Origin: Symsagittifera roscoffensis
Lineage: Eukaryota > Xenacoelomorpha > Acoela > Convolutidae
Length of the DNA stretch: 64,000 nucleotides
Direction: 5' to 3'
Assembly: GCF_963678635.1 (NCBI RefSeq)
Contig: NC_087062.1
Span: forward strand, 498,001-562,000
Positions 33,091 to 41,939 of this stretch are shown here, piece by piece. A program made the position numbers and the translations under genes. Below the pieces are notes generated by a model. That model ran no database searches and was not told the origin of the DNA. It saw nothing but the letters and a program-made list of their open reading frames with translations. Numbering within the stretch: position 1 is the first letter of the stretch; each line of letters begins with the position of its first letter.

Positions 33091-33512
33091 TTCGTACTTG
33101 GGTGAAAAAATTGGACCGACTTCTCAGTGGGGTTCGTTTCTTTGGAATGAGAGCTTTTGTTTTTCTTTTTCTTGTTGTTGTTGTTGTTGTTGTTGTTGCT
33201 CTCTTCCGTTTTCTGCTCATATGGGACTTACTGCGTCCAGCTCCAACTTGTTTTTTTGATTGTGTTTTTTACTGTGTTTTTCAAGGCTTGTTTGGGCGTT
33301 TTCTTCCTGGTTGCTATGTCTATTAATTCGGGTGCTGCTTGAACAAGTAATTCTTTTCCAATACGTTTTGCTGCTGGTACTATAAATTTCCGAGCTAACG
33401 GAAGTGCTACTCGTCCAATACCCATAGCCAGAGCACCGAAGCCACTACCCCGCTGTCTGTAATGTCCTGAGAAGTGGGGCATGGTCGCTTGATTATGATA
33501 GTATGCCTCCAT
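33087..33512 (-). pseudogene. Minor virion protein, adenovirus pVI/pX-like
   Basis: The frame starts at the ATG at 33512, has FGALAMGIGRVALPLARKF and AAKRIGKELLVQAAPEL, then a basic KKTPKQALKNTVKNTIKKT. These are the hydrophobic/amphipathic and basic features of the small virion proteins placed between penton and capsid genes in Mavericks. TAA at 33228-33230 interrupts it; beyond, the frame continues with a (AAC) tract coding poly-Asn (33172-33198 region) and a basic tail, and its final TGA overlaps the capsid ATG (ATGA). It lies 4 nt from the penton-like gene. Confidence 0.65.
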
Positions 33513-33516
33513 AATC

Positions 33517-34362
33517 TTAATCAGAAAACTTTTGAAAATTTAAATTCAAAACAACTTTTTTTCCTCCTCCCGCAAATGGTACAATGCTCTGGATGTTATT
33601 CACGAGGAGTTTTTTATAATCTAAGTTGCTAAAAACTTTGCGATGATTTGGTTCAATGCTGCACACGTAACCGTTTTTCACTCGTCGATTAGTATCAATG
33701 ACTCTGAGCAACGGTGCTTTGGTGTCACCCACAATCTGATAATGGATTAAATCCAAGTAGATAAACATCATTTGGGTTCCAGCAGAGATATCGACAGGGT
33801 AGTCGGAAATGAAGTTTTGCGATGTGAGAGTGCTATGGATATGACTGGATTCTTTATAGCCGATATGGTAGCCCGTTCCATCTCTTATACCTTTGAAACC
33901 CAAAATACTAGGAATGTGTGGGCTCTCAAAGGTAATGCCTTCCCAATAATGCATCCAAATTGAAAGATGTTTGGTAATGGGGTCGATGCTATAAGTGAAA
34001 TTATCAAGATCAACCTTCCGATTGATTTCGTTGAATAATTTCTCGATTTCGCCATATTCACCCTTTGTTATTTCAATTTTCTCTCCATCATATGGTCTAG
34101 ATATTTTATCTTTTGCCACTTTAGGTCTTGCTCTAACTTTGTCTTTTTTATAGTACACTATTTTAGTATCTGTTACATTGTTAAAATGAGTGGGAAACGT
34201 TATTTCTGACAATGCAACTCTCCATTCGCCTTGCAGATCGATATCTTCACTCAGCAGGTTTTTAAAACTCGCTAGTGAGTTGTCAATGAAGATATTCATT
34301 GAGGCTGATGACACCAATGTAATACTAAAGGAATCTTTGTCACCTCCAAAGTTGCTAGACAT
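33517..34362 (-). CDS. Minor capsid (penton-like) protein, intact
   Basis: The 281-codon frame from the ATG at 34362 has the N-terminal FSITLVSSASMNIFIDNSLA, LQGEWRVALSEITFP and the Ile/Gly-rich middle (IPSILGFKGIRDGTGY) typical of the Maverick minor capsid/penton family, a single jelly-roll protein for the capsid vertices. It is one of the few undamaged genes of the element. It starts 3 nt after the integrase stop and ends 4 nt before the pVI-like gene, a tight cluster. Confidence 0.8.
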   Translation of the reverse strand: MSSNFGGDKDSFSITLVSSASMNIFIDNSLASFKNLLSEDIDLQGEWRVALSEITFPTHFNNVTDTKIVYYKKDKVRARPKVAKDKISRPYDGEKIEITKGEYGEIEKLFNEINRKVDLDNFTYSIDPITKHLSIWMHYWEGITFESPHIPSILGFKGIRDGTGYHIGYKESSHIHSTLTSQNFISDYPVDISAGTQMMFIYLDLIHYQIVGDTKAPLLRVIDTNRRVKNGYVCSIEPNHRKVFSNLDYKKLLVNNIQSIVPFAGGGKKVVLNLNFQKFSD

Positions 34363-34365
34363 TGT

Positions 34366-35589
34366 TTAGCTTGACCCTTCCTTTTCCAATACTCTGATTA
34401 GTTCGGGCTCATAAAATTTACCCTCTATTGGTTCTCTATCAGCGTCGATAAGATTATAAGTCGGTGGGTTCCTTGTTGGTATGTCAAATATTTCAAAAAC
34501 TTCGTCAGTGAAGGATTGCTTATAACCTTTTCGAAAAGGGATGTCAATTTTTGCTATTCTCACAAAATCGCCAATGTAGAGCTTTGGTCGGCGAACTAGT
34601 TTCAATGATTGTTCCGCTCTTAATGAAATTAGACGTGGAACATCCTTTTTTGTCACTTTATTGGGGGCTAATTTGATGACGCGGTTTGTTCTCGAATTTA
34701 TTGTGTTGACAAAGTCTTGAAGCTTATCGATGTAAGAGTAGGTCCATTTGTCCTCCAAATACTTATAAATCGAACTTTTTAGTGATTGAATGTTCCTCTC
34801 GGTGAAAGCGGACTTCTTTTCACTCTCTGTTGTGTATGTTTTGATACCCTTTTTCTCACATAAACTTTTGAATGATCCCTTGAACTCGGTGCCTTTATCT
34901 ACCCAGACTTTTTTCGGTTTCTCTGTCTTTATCATTTGATTGAACGCTTCTGCAGTTGTTGTGGCATACTTTGATTTCAGTGGCTGCACGCGAAGATAAC
35001 GGGACATGCAATCTACTGCAACTAAAAGATATTTGATGGCTTTATTGTATTTTGCTAGTTTATCAACATATGCCAAATCGATTGACCATATTTCGTTTAT
35101 GTCATAAACTATCACTTTAAGCCGAGCTATTTTGCGGCGAACTGTTCGGTATTTTGTATAAGATGGTTCTGTATGTAAAAAATGTTTAATTTTTTGTCTT
35201 GGTATGACCGTTGTAGCCTTCAAAATTTGAACACTACCGAACAATGCTGGTCCTTTATCTGTGTAACTCTTTTTCGAAAGTTTTTCCTCAGTTGGTGTAG
35301 GTTTCCCATATTTTACTTTTCGTCTCCGTCTTTTCTGACGTTGAAGAATCTGAATCGTTATAGGGCGTACCGTACGATTCAGTGTCGTCTTCGTCTTTCT
35401 CTCTTTCTTCGACTCTTTCCGTGGTGGCTTTCTTTCTTGTTTTGACTCGTTTGGTTTGTTTTGAACTTGATGATGGCTTACTACTGTCGAGTGTTTTTGT
35501 TTTGCCCGAGGTTGACGGAGATTTGGTTGGACTTTTGGTTCTCCGTTTGGCCTGTTCTTTAATCTTTGACTGAACCGCGTGTTTGGCAT
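34366..35589 (-). CDS. Maverick integrase, copy 1 (complete C-terminus)
   Basis: A 407-codon frame. After a basic N-terminal region the zinc-finger-like region and core follow: EIWSIDLAYVDKLAKYN (first Asp), KKVWVDKGTEFKGSF (second Asp) and SAFTERNIQSLKSSIY (Glu; 32 residues after the second Asp). The C-terminal domain has GDFVRIAKIDIPFRKGY and ends with FYEPELIRVLEKEGSS. It is a retroviral-type DDE integrase that would insert the element and make the 6-bp duplication. This is the only one of the three tandem copies with the true C-terminus. Its upstream partner ORF is truncated by the tandem junction. Confidence 0.93.
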   Translation of the reverse strand: MPNTRFSQRLKNRPNGEPKVQPNLRQPRAKQKHSTVVSHHQVQNKPNESKQERKPPRKESKKERKTKTTLNRTVRPITIQILQRQKRRRRKVKYGKPTPTEEKLSKKSYTDKGPALFGSVQILKATTVIPRQKIKHFLHTEPSYTKYRTVRRKIARLKVIVYDINEIWSIDLAYVDKLAKYNKAIKYLLVAVDCMSRYLRVQPLKSKYATTTAEAFNQMIKTEKPKKVWVDKGTEFKGSFKSLCEKKGIKTYTTESEKKSAFTERNIQSLKSSIYKYLEDKWTYSYIDKLQDFVNTINSRTNRVIKLAPNKVTKKDVPRLISLRAEQSLKLVRRPKLYIGDFVRIAKIDIPFRKGYKQSFTDEVFEIFDIPTRNPPTYNLIDADREPIEGKFYEPELIRVLEKEGSS

Positions 35590-35835
35590 ACTTGTTAATA
35601 ACAGACTCTTCGGTAAGTTCGAGAGAGGATAAAATCATTATGTAAGCAGGGTTGTGTAGTATTTTAGTTTGCTGTTGTATATCATACAAAAACGATGCTG
35701 CTTTGAGACCGGTTGGTACATTGTCAACATAAATTGTTTCATCCATGGCGTTTATTGAGACTCGAGTTGAGCTTTTGATAACCTCCAGGATGTTTTTAGC
35801 TCTCGTGAATTTTTTATCCTCCATTATTTGCAATT

Positions 35836-37023
35836 TTAGCTCTCATAAAATTTACCCTCTATTGGTTCTCTATCAGCGTCGATAAGATTATAAGTCGGTG
35901 GGTTCCTTGTTGGTATGTCAAATATTTCAAAAACTTCGTCAGTGAAGGATTGTTTATAACCTTTTCGAAAAGGGATGTCAATTTTTGCTATTCTCACAAA
36001 ATCGCCAACGTAGAGCTTTGGTCGGCGAACTAGTTTCAATGATTGTTCCGCTCTTAATGAAATTGGACGTGGAACATCCTTTTTTGTCACTTTATTGGGG
36101 GCTAATTTGATGACGCGGTTTGTTCTCGAATTTATTGTGTTGCCAAAGTCTTGAAACTTATCGATGTAAGAGTAGGTCCATTTGTCCTCCAAATACTTAT
36201 AAATCGAACTTTTTAGTGATTGAATGTTCCTCTCGGTGAAAGCGGACTTCTTTTCACTCTCTGTTGTGTATGTTTTGATACCCTTTTTCTCACATAAACT
36301 TTTGAATGATCCCTTGAACTCGGTGCCTTTATCTACCCAGACTTGTTTCGGTTTCTCTGTCTTTATCATTTGATTGAACGCTTCTGCAGTTGTTGTGGCA
36401 TACTTTGATTTCAGTGGCTGCACGCGAAGATAACGGGACATGCAATCTACTGCAACTAAAAGATATTTGATATCTTTATTGTATTTTGCTAGCTTATCAA
36501 CATATGCCAAATCGATTGACCATATTTCGTTTATGTCATAAACTATCACTTTAAGCCGAGCTATTTTGCGGCGAACTGTTCGGTATTTTGTATAAGATGG
36601 TTCTGTATGTAAAAAATGTTTAATTTTTTGTCTTGGTATGACCGTTGTAGCCTTCAAAATTTGAACACTACCGAACAATGCTGGTCCTTTATCTGTGTAA
36701 CTCTTTTTCGAAAGTTTTTCCTCAGTTGGTGTAGGTTTCCCATATTTTACTTTTCGTCTCCGTCTTTTCTGACGTTGAAGAATCTGAATCGTTATAGGGC
36801 GTACCGTACGATTCAGTGTCGTCTTCGTCTTTCTCTCTTTCTTCGACTCTTTCCGTGGTGGCTTTCTTTCTTGTTTTGACTCGTTTGGTTTGTTTTGAAC
36901 TTGATGATGGCTTACTACTGTCGAGTGTTTTTGTTTTGCCCGAGGTTGACGGAGATTTGGTTGGACTTTTGGTTCTCCGTTTGGCCTGTTCTTTAATCTT
37001 TGACTGAACCGCGTGTTTGGCAT
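35836..37023 (-). CDS. Maverick integrase, copy 2 (C-terminus truncated)
   Basis: 395 codons, nearly identical to copy 1, with DDE residues intact. It ends after GKFYES because the tandem junction replaces the last dozen residues. Changes against copy 1 include K to Q in KPKQVW and L to P in DVPRPIS. Confidence 0.9.
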   Translation of the reverse strand: MPNTRFSQRLKNRPNGEPKVQPNLRQPRAKQKHSTVVSHHQVQNKPNESKQERKPPRKESKKERKTKTTLNRTVRPITIQILQRQKRRRRKVKYGKPTPTEEKLSKKSYTDKGPALFGSVQILKATTVIPRQKIKHFLHTEPSYTKYRTVRRKIARLKVIVYDINEIWSIDLAYVDKLAKYNKDIKYLLVAVDCMSRYLRVQPLKSKYATTTAEAFNQMIKTEKPKQVWVDKGTEFKGSFKSLCEKKGIKTYTTESEKKSAFTERNIQSLKSSIYKYLEDKWTYSYIDKFQDFGNTINSRTNRVIKLAPNKVTKKDVPRPISLRAEQSLKLVRRPKLYVGDFVRIAKIDIPFRKGYKQSFTDEVFEIFDIPTRNPPTYNLIDADREPIEGKFYES

Positions 37024-37257
37024 ACTTGTTAATAACAGACTCTTCGGTAAGTTCGAGAGCGGATAAAATCATTATGTAAGCAGGGTTGTGTAGTATTTTA
37101 GTTTGCTGTTGTATATCATACAAAAACGATGCTGCTTTGAGACCGGTTGGTACATTGTCAACATAAATTGTTTCATCCATGGCGTTTATTGAGACTCGAG
37201 TTGAGCTTTTGATAACCTCCAGGATGTTTTTATCTCTCGTGAATTTTTTATCCTCCA

Positions 37258-38457
37258 TTATTTGCAATTATAGCTCTCATAAAATTTACCCTCTATTGGT
37301 TCTCTATCAGCGTCGATAAGATTATAAGTCGGTGGGTTCCTTGTTGGTATGTCAAATATTTCAAAAACTTCGTCAGTGAAGGATTGCTTATAACCTTTTC
37401 GAAAAGGGATGTCAATTTTTGCTATTCTCACAAAATCGCCAACGTAGAGCTTTGGTCGGCGAACTAGTTTCAATGATTGTTCCGCTCTTAAGGAAATTAG
37501 ACGTGGAACATCCTTTTTTGTCACTTTATTGGGGGCTAATTTGATGACGCGGTTTGTTCTCGAATTTATTGTGTTGACAAAGTCTTGAAGCTTATCGATG
37601 TAAGAGTAGGTCCATTTGTCCTCCAAATACTTATAAATCGAACTTTTTAGTGATTGAATGTTCCTCTCGGTGAAAGCGGACTTCTTTTCACTCTCTGTTG
37701 TGTATGTTTTGATACCCTTTTTCTCACATAAACTTTTGAATGATCCCTTGAACTCGGTGCCTTTATCTACCCAGACTTTTTTCGGTTTCTCTGTCTTTAT
37801 CATTTGATTGAACGCTTCTGCAGTTGTTGTGGCATACTTTGATTTCAGTGGCTGCACGCGAAGATAACGGGACATGCAATCTACTGCAACTAAAAGATAT
37901 TTGATATCTTTATTGTATTTTGCTAGTTTATCAACATATGCCAAATCGATTGACCATATTTCGTTTATGTCATAAACTATCACTTTAAGCCGAGCTATTT
38001 TGCGGCGAACTGTTCGGTATTTTGTATAAGATGGTTCTGTATGTAAAAAATGTTTAATTATTCGTCTTGGTATGACCGTTGTAGCCTTCAAAATTTGAAC
38101 ACTACCGAACAAAGCTGGTCCTTTATCTGTGTAACCCTTTTTCGAAAGTTTTTCCTCAGTTGGTGTAGGTTTCCCATATTTTACTTTTCGTCTCCGTCTT
38201 TTCTGACGTTGATGAATCTGAATAGTTATAGGGCGTACCGTATGATTCAGTGTCGTCTTCGTCTTTCTCTCTTTCTTCGACTCTTTCCGTGGTGGCTTTC
38301 TTTCTTGTTTTGACTCGTTTGGTTTGTTTTGAACTTGATGATGGCTTACTACTGTCGAGTGTTTTTGTTTTGCCCGAGGTTGATGGAGGTTTGGTTGGAC
38401 TTTTGGTTCTCCGTTTGGCCTGTTCTTTAATCTTTGACTGAACCGCGTGTTTGGCAT
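37258..38457 (-). CDS. Maverick integrase, copy 3 (C-terminus altered by junction)
   Basis: 399 codons, DDE residues intact, ending FYESYNCK from the junction. This copy is preceded by the complete upstream ORF (38156-38938), so it keeps the original 5' context. Its first 302 nt overlap that ORF in another frame. Confidence 0.9.
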   Translation of the reverse strand: MPNTRFSQRLKNRPNGEPKVQPNLHQPRAKQKHSTVVSHHQVQNKPNESKQERKPPRKESKKERKTKTTLNHTVRPITIQIHQRQKRRRRKVKYGKPTPTEEKLSKKGYTDKGPALFGSVQILKATTVIPRRIIKHFLHTEPSYTKYRTVRRKIARLKVIVYDINEIWSIDLAYVDKLAKYNKDIKYLLVAVDCMSRYLRVQPLKSKYATTTAEAFNQMIKTEKPKKVWVDKGTEFKGSFKSLCEKKGIKTYTTESEKKSAFTERNIQSLKSSIYKYLEDKWTYSYIDKLQDFVNTINSRTNRVIKLAPNKVTKKDVPRLISLRAEQSLKLVRRPKLYVGDFVRIAKIDIPFRKGYKQSFTDEVFEIFDIPTRNPPTYNLIDADREPIEGKFYESYNCK

Positions 38458-38938
38458 ACTTGTTAATAACAGACTCTTCGGTAAGTTCGAGAGCGGATAA
38501 AATCATTATGTAAGCAGGGTTGTGTAGTATTTTAGTTTGCTGTTGTATATCATACAAAAACGATGCCGCTTTGAGACCGGTTGGTACATTGTCAACATAA
38601 ATTGTTTCATCCATGGCGTTTATTGAGACTCGAGTTGAGCTTTTGATAACCTCCAGGATGTTTTTAGCTCTCGTGAATTTTTTATCCTCCATTATTTGCA
38701 ATTGTAACAGAATGCGTTCATAGTTTATTTTATTATCCTTTCGCTCCTTCTCATCCACAATCCGCTTCTCCTCTTCCTCCCCACCTTCCTGATATTGATT
38801 AGTCTCATCTTCTCTAAGAAGTCCTGTTGATTGTTCCCCAGGGTCAACAATAGGCGTTGAGGGAGGTGTTGGTGGAAGGGGTAGTGGAAGAGTTTCAGTC
38901 GATACTGAGTTTTGCTTCGTGGGTATTAGAGGTCTCAT
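38156..38938 (-). CDS. ORF X, unrecognised protein overlapping the integrase
   Basis: About 260 codons from the ATG at 38938 (the frame also stays open a little upstream). It has a Pro/Thr-rich N-terminus, an acidic EEGGEEEEKR stretch, a folded-looking middle (MEDKKFTRAKNILEVIKSST, ETIYVDNVPTGLKAASFLYD, AYIMILSALELTEESVI) and a Ser/Lys/Glu-rich disordered tail ending IWETYTN. The tail overlaps the first 302 nt of integrase copy 3 in the +1 frame. Truncated versions of the same frame remain open in the other two units (36722-37267, 35288-35833). I know no family for the middle domain. It could be a separate gene or be joined to integrase by a +1 shift. Confidence 0.7.
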   Translation of the reverse strand: MRPLIPTKQNSVSTETLPLPLPPTPPSTPIVDPGEQSTGLLREDETNQYQEGGEEEEKRIVDEKERKDNKINYERILLQLQIMEDKKFTRAKNILEVIKSSTRVSINAMDETIYVDNVPTGLKAASFLYDIQQQTKILHNPAYIMILSALELTEESVINKYAKHAVQSKIKEQAKRRTKSPTKPPSTSGKTKTLDSSKPSSSSKQTKRVKTRKKATTERVEEREKDEDDTESYGTPYNYSDSSTSEKTETKSKIWETYTN

Positions 38939-38947
38939 GCGGTTCAA

Positions 38948-39066
38948 GTAATATAATGGGGCTTTTTGTGTTTAATTGAACTGTTAAATAGCACTTGTGA
39001 TGCATGCGGCTGCTCATGGATATATGTATGTTTTGGAATTAAAACAAACTCTTCTGCTGCCATGTT
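38948..39066. other. Short intergenic gap
   Basis: Separates ORF X from the small gene at 39067; nothing else seen. Confidence 0.5.
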
Positions 39067-39375
39067 TTATGCTGATGGTAAGTATCTGTAGCAGAAGTAA
39101 AGTATCAGTCTGATCAAATTGAAACCTTGATTCGTTAGAATAATTGCTCGTTTTCGTTCAAGTTTTGTTTTTCGGCTGATTAAAACTTTGTATGCCACTT
39201 CGAAATTTTCAATGTTTGGAATATTAACAGATACATTGCCATTGACTACATTGAGCGGACATTCACATATAACTGAAATAACTTGAGGATTTGTTGTTTT
39301 TCTAATGAAGCTTCGGAGCTGGCTGGGATTCAATTGTACCATTTGCTGCAGAATAGATAGTTTTTTCGCGTTCAT
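39067..39375 (-). CDS. Small conserved-looking basic protein next to the ATPase
   Basis: 102 codons from the ATG at 39375, which overlaps the ATPase stop (ATGA). It has a helical N-terminus (LSILQQMVQLNPSQLRSFIR), VISVICECPLNVVNGNVSVN, a Lys/Arg-rich helix (ISRKTKLERKRAIIL) and FNLIRLILYF. I recall the ECxxNVxxGNV plus basic-helix pattern in small proteins from adeno-/Polinton-like elements, but I cannot name its function. Tight coupling to the ATPase suggests a packaging or virion role (inference). Confidence 0.6.
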   Translation of the reverse strand: MNAKKLSILQQMVQLNPSQLRSFIRKTTNPQVISVICECPLNVVNGNVSVNIPNIENFEVAYKVLISRKTKLERKRAIILTNQGFNLIRLILYFCYRYLPSA

Positions 39376-40005
39376 TTGTGAGAGGTGTAACCTCTGCCTG
39401 ATTTATTGGTAAGTAAAAAAATTGAGGGACCAGGTGGTGTAATGTTTGAACAATATCTCAAACAATCGGATGTATGCGGATCCAAGTCGATTAAAAGATG
39501 ACCGTATGTGTCTTTTGTAGCGAGCTGATAACAGTTTCTCAAAAATTTAGTGTTGTTCAATTGTCTTCCGAGATGATCAAGTTGCTGAATATCACGAAGT
39601 GATTTGAACAGAATGATGTGTGATGTGTTTAAATCAATTGTTCGAGACCATCTGCTTTGTTGGAACAAATTATGTTTAACATATATTACATCTAGTCCTC
39701 AGTGTCTTCCTGCTGTTTCAAGTTTGACAAAGTCTTTATCGTTATAGATTTTTTCGCATGAACCATCAAAAACTAGAAGAATGTTTTCAAGGTTTCGCAA
39801 ACTGTCAAAGCCATTGGATTTTATGAAAGTTAGATCAATGCTGTGGGTATTGGATTTTTCACTATAAAGAGGCTGAATCTCTTTGAAATTTGGGATAAAA
39901 TGTTTTTCTTTTCAACAAGTTGAATATCAGCTCTGTTTTTCCAGAACCCGAGGGGCCCACGATGGCTAAAAAAAGTCTCGTGGATGTATCAATAACTTTA
40001 TTCAT
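39372..40005 (-). pseudogene. Packaging ATPase (FtsK/HerA, A32-like)
   Basis: Walker A FLAIVGPSGSGKTELIF lies near the N-terminus (ATG at 40005), Walker B ENILLVFDGS is at about 39770, and a conserved AGRH-x-GLDVIYVKHNLFQQ block is followed by TSHIILFKSLRD and YGHLLIDLDPHTSD. A one-base shift (extra C near 39896) separates Walker A from the rest, and TGA at 39699-39701 replaces the residue after AGRH. The ATPase pumps the genome into capsids. It is a standard Maverick core gene. It overlaps the following small gene by 4 nt. Confidence 0.9.
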
Positions 40006-40193
40006 ATTCTTGGACTTGGTAATACATAACCAACTAAACCCGATAAAATTGAGAACCAAACTGAGGTTTCCTCACAAGTTAACTGCGTTAATGAAAGTTT
40101 AAAGATACAAAAAGCCAATAAAATCAGAATTAACACCATTTGTGACATGAAAACTACTTCAGACCGTGGTACAGTCACGTTATTGCAAAATTT

Positions 40194-40887
40194 CTATGAT
40201 TTTTTCTCCATATGATTTTCGTCATACACAAAATCGGTAACTATAGTTCCATCAGTCTCGTCAACTACTGTGTCATTCATTTCAATTTCCCTACCGCTTT
40301 CTCTCACTCTCGAACCTGCAGAATGAAAAATATATATCATATATGAAAAAATTAATTAGGCATCTGAACAGTAATAAATTTCATATCGTGTATAACCTGT
40401 ATAGACACTCGGTTTATTATCATCATCAAAATCATAGTGCATTTCCAAAACATAATTGGCTGGGACATGATCAGTTTTGGCATGATACACAATTTTCTTC
40501 ACAGAATCTTCTCTTATTATTTTTTGAATCTCATTGGGTAGTTCACTGCTGGTTAGATCCATTTGAACTCCTGGTTGACGTTTGGGCGTTAAGACTAGCT
40601 TGGGAAGACAAAGACCGCGCTTGCTGGGTAACATTACTGATGTATTTGAATCGTTGAAAGTAGATGAATTGGTCAATCACGGGGAAGAACCTCCTCAAAG
40701 TGCACAACTCTTCTTCAGAAAGTGTAACTTGTTCTTTTCGTTGAACTACTTGGCCTCTACAATCAGTGCGTTCAATCCTGGTCAATGAAATCTTTATGTT
40801 ACTTTATGGTGTCATCCAAGCACAAAGAACTGAATTTGGAGATATGTATGTCTCCACTTTCCCCTTAAGCTCGTTGTTGACACTCAT
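40194..40887 (-). pseudogene. Unrecognised Maverick gene with a possible PC4-like N-terminus and one intron
   Basis: From the ATG at 40887 the frame has an N-terminal CAWMTP, a TAA at 40804-40806, then NIKISLTRIERTD, QVVQRKEQVTLSEEELCTL and RRFFPVI. It shifts frame near 40660 and continues RGLCLPKLVLTPKRQPG, SSELPNEIQKIIREDSVKKI and YVLEMHYDFDDD. A predicted intron (40316-40396: donor TACAG|GTTATA, acceptor TTCTGCAG|GTTCG) preserves frame and adds an acidic end (EIEMNDTVVDETDGTIVTDF) to the TAG at 40194. The first part looks like strands followed by an LSxEEL helix as in the 30104 gene. Function unknown. Confidence 0.5.
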
Positions 40888-41042
40888 TTTTCAACCAATC
40901 ATAGAACGCTTTCGAATTTCTTAATGCACAATGATTTTTAGAGTTATGGTGCGGTGGTGTTTGTTAAAATTCACAAAGATCTTGAAATATAATTGTTCAA
41001 CTCGTGGACATCCCAAATCGTCAAGATTCACAACTTTGCGGT

Positions 41043-41369
41043 CTAAGTATTTGGATAAAAAATCAGCTTTTTTTTTCCTTTGGCGTAGAATACAGCATTG
41101 TGGTTTCTTAAGACAAAACTTTGGTTGATTTGGCTCAAATTCAGGTATAAATAATCACCGCTATCCCAATGAAGTCCGTGCAAATAATTTGTCAGCCAGT
41201 TGTAGGCTTTTTGTTCAGATTTTGGAAAGGAATTGAAATTAACTGGAGGTAGAAAAATTAGGGAATCACTGTAGTCGGAAGTTGTTATAGCTAATTCTTT
41301 TACTATAAATGTGTTTTTCTGGTGTCGAAATCCCTCAAAATTCAACACAACTGATTTTTCCTTCAGCAT
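41043..41369 (-). CDS. Unrecognised Maverick gene (108 aa)
   Basis: An intact frame from the ATG at 41369, overlapping the stop of the upstream gene by a few bases (ATGCTGA). It has KSVVLNFEGFRHQKNTFIVK, ELAITTSDYSDSLIFLPP and WLTNYLHGLHWDSGDYLYLN. The DFEGF-KELA-HGLHW order is reminiscent of a family I have seen in invertebrate virus-like elements, and the N-terminal acidic motif could belong to an RNase H/exonuclease fold. That is not established. Confidence 0.5.
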   Translation of the reverse strand: MLKEKSVVLNFEGFRHQKNTFIVKELAITTSDYSDSLIFLPPVNFNSFPKSEQKAYNWLTNYLHGLHWDSGDYLYLNLSQINQSFVLRNHNAVFYAKGKKKLIFYPNT

Positions 41370-41800
41370 TCTAATATATGGTAGAGTTTAGGTTTCTTCA
41401 CTTTGATATACAAACAAAACGTAATTCCACTCAAGTGACCAATCAAACTACTGTTGCATTTCCATGGTAAAACATAGCAGTATGTGGGACCAGTGTTATA
41501 AACTTCGCGGACAAAACCGGCGGCATCGTGTAAAATAGCATGCATTCGTAAAATTTTCGAATCATTTAAATATTTATCCAAAGAAGAATTGTCTATACCG
41601 ATCAGACCCCCATAGAGTCTCAACTTGATAGCAACATCGTAATTTATATCATTAGTAGTTGAGAAGAAGAACAGTGAACATGCAGCTAAGAAATAATTTC
41701 GACGGTTGGTGTTTTCCGGATAGGTTTTCGTCAAAGTAATAAAAATTTCATGAATAATTTCCAAGTCTTTTGAAGTAACTCTACGTTTTTCCAATTTCAT
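41363..41800 (-). CDS. Unrecognised Maverick gene (145 aa)
   Basis: An intact frame from the ATG at 41800: basic helical N-terminus (KRRVTSKDLEIIHEIFITL), NRRNYFLAACSLFFF, IKLRLYGGLIGIDNSSLDKY and ILRMHAILHDAAGFVREVYN. It shares an overlapping stop/start with the 41369 gene, so the pair is probably co-transcribed. It is divergent from the 41940 gene across 139 bp. No family recognised. Confidence 0.5.
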   Translation of the reverse strand: MKLEKRRVTSKDLEIIHEIFITLTKTYPENTNRRNYFLAACSLFFFSTTNDINYDVAIKLRLYGGLIGIDNSSLDKYLNDSKILRMHAILHDAAGFVREVYNTGPTYCYVLPWKCNSSLIGHLSGITFCLYIKVKKPKLYHILEC

Positions 41801-41939
41801 TTTTATTTATTTTTTCCAGCACTTCTCCGACCTGCTGAATTTCAAGTCAGTGGAAATGAAAAAAACCTTCTAGATACCACTTACTACTTACTCACTCCTA
41901 TTTCTAACTAATGATTTCAACCTATTTTCATGTGTTTAG
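41801..41939. promoter_or_regulatory. Probable bidirectional promoter
   Basis: A 139-bp gap between the divergent starts at 41800 (minus) and 41940 (plus). It contains a pyrimidine-rich TTTTTTCCAG that could instead be a splice acceptor. Assignment is from position only. Confidence 0.3.

Larger units (their letters stand above)
34408..38709 (-). repeat. Three tandem 1434-bp units of the integrase module
   Basis: CTCATAAAATTTACCCTC recurs at 34408, 35842 and about 37276, exactly 1434 bp apart. Units differ by roughly 1%. The outer edges are single-copy: TTCGGGCTCATAAAA on the left and GCAATTGTAACAGAATG on the right. The inner junctions read GCAATTTTAGCTCTCATAAAA and GCAATTATAGCTCTCATAAAA, so a few filler bases lie at the joint. 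Confidence 0.95.

Noticed and set aside
33102-33342. Plus-strand hydrophobic frames rich in Val/Leu
   Set aside because: Antisense of the poly-Asn (AAC)n tract of the pVI-like gene.
35182-38441. Plus-strand frames repeated three times
   Set aside because: Exact antisense shadows of the tandem integrase/ORF X units; no independent features.
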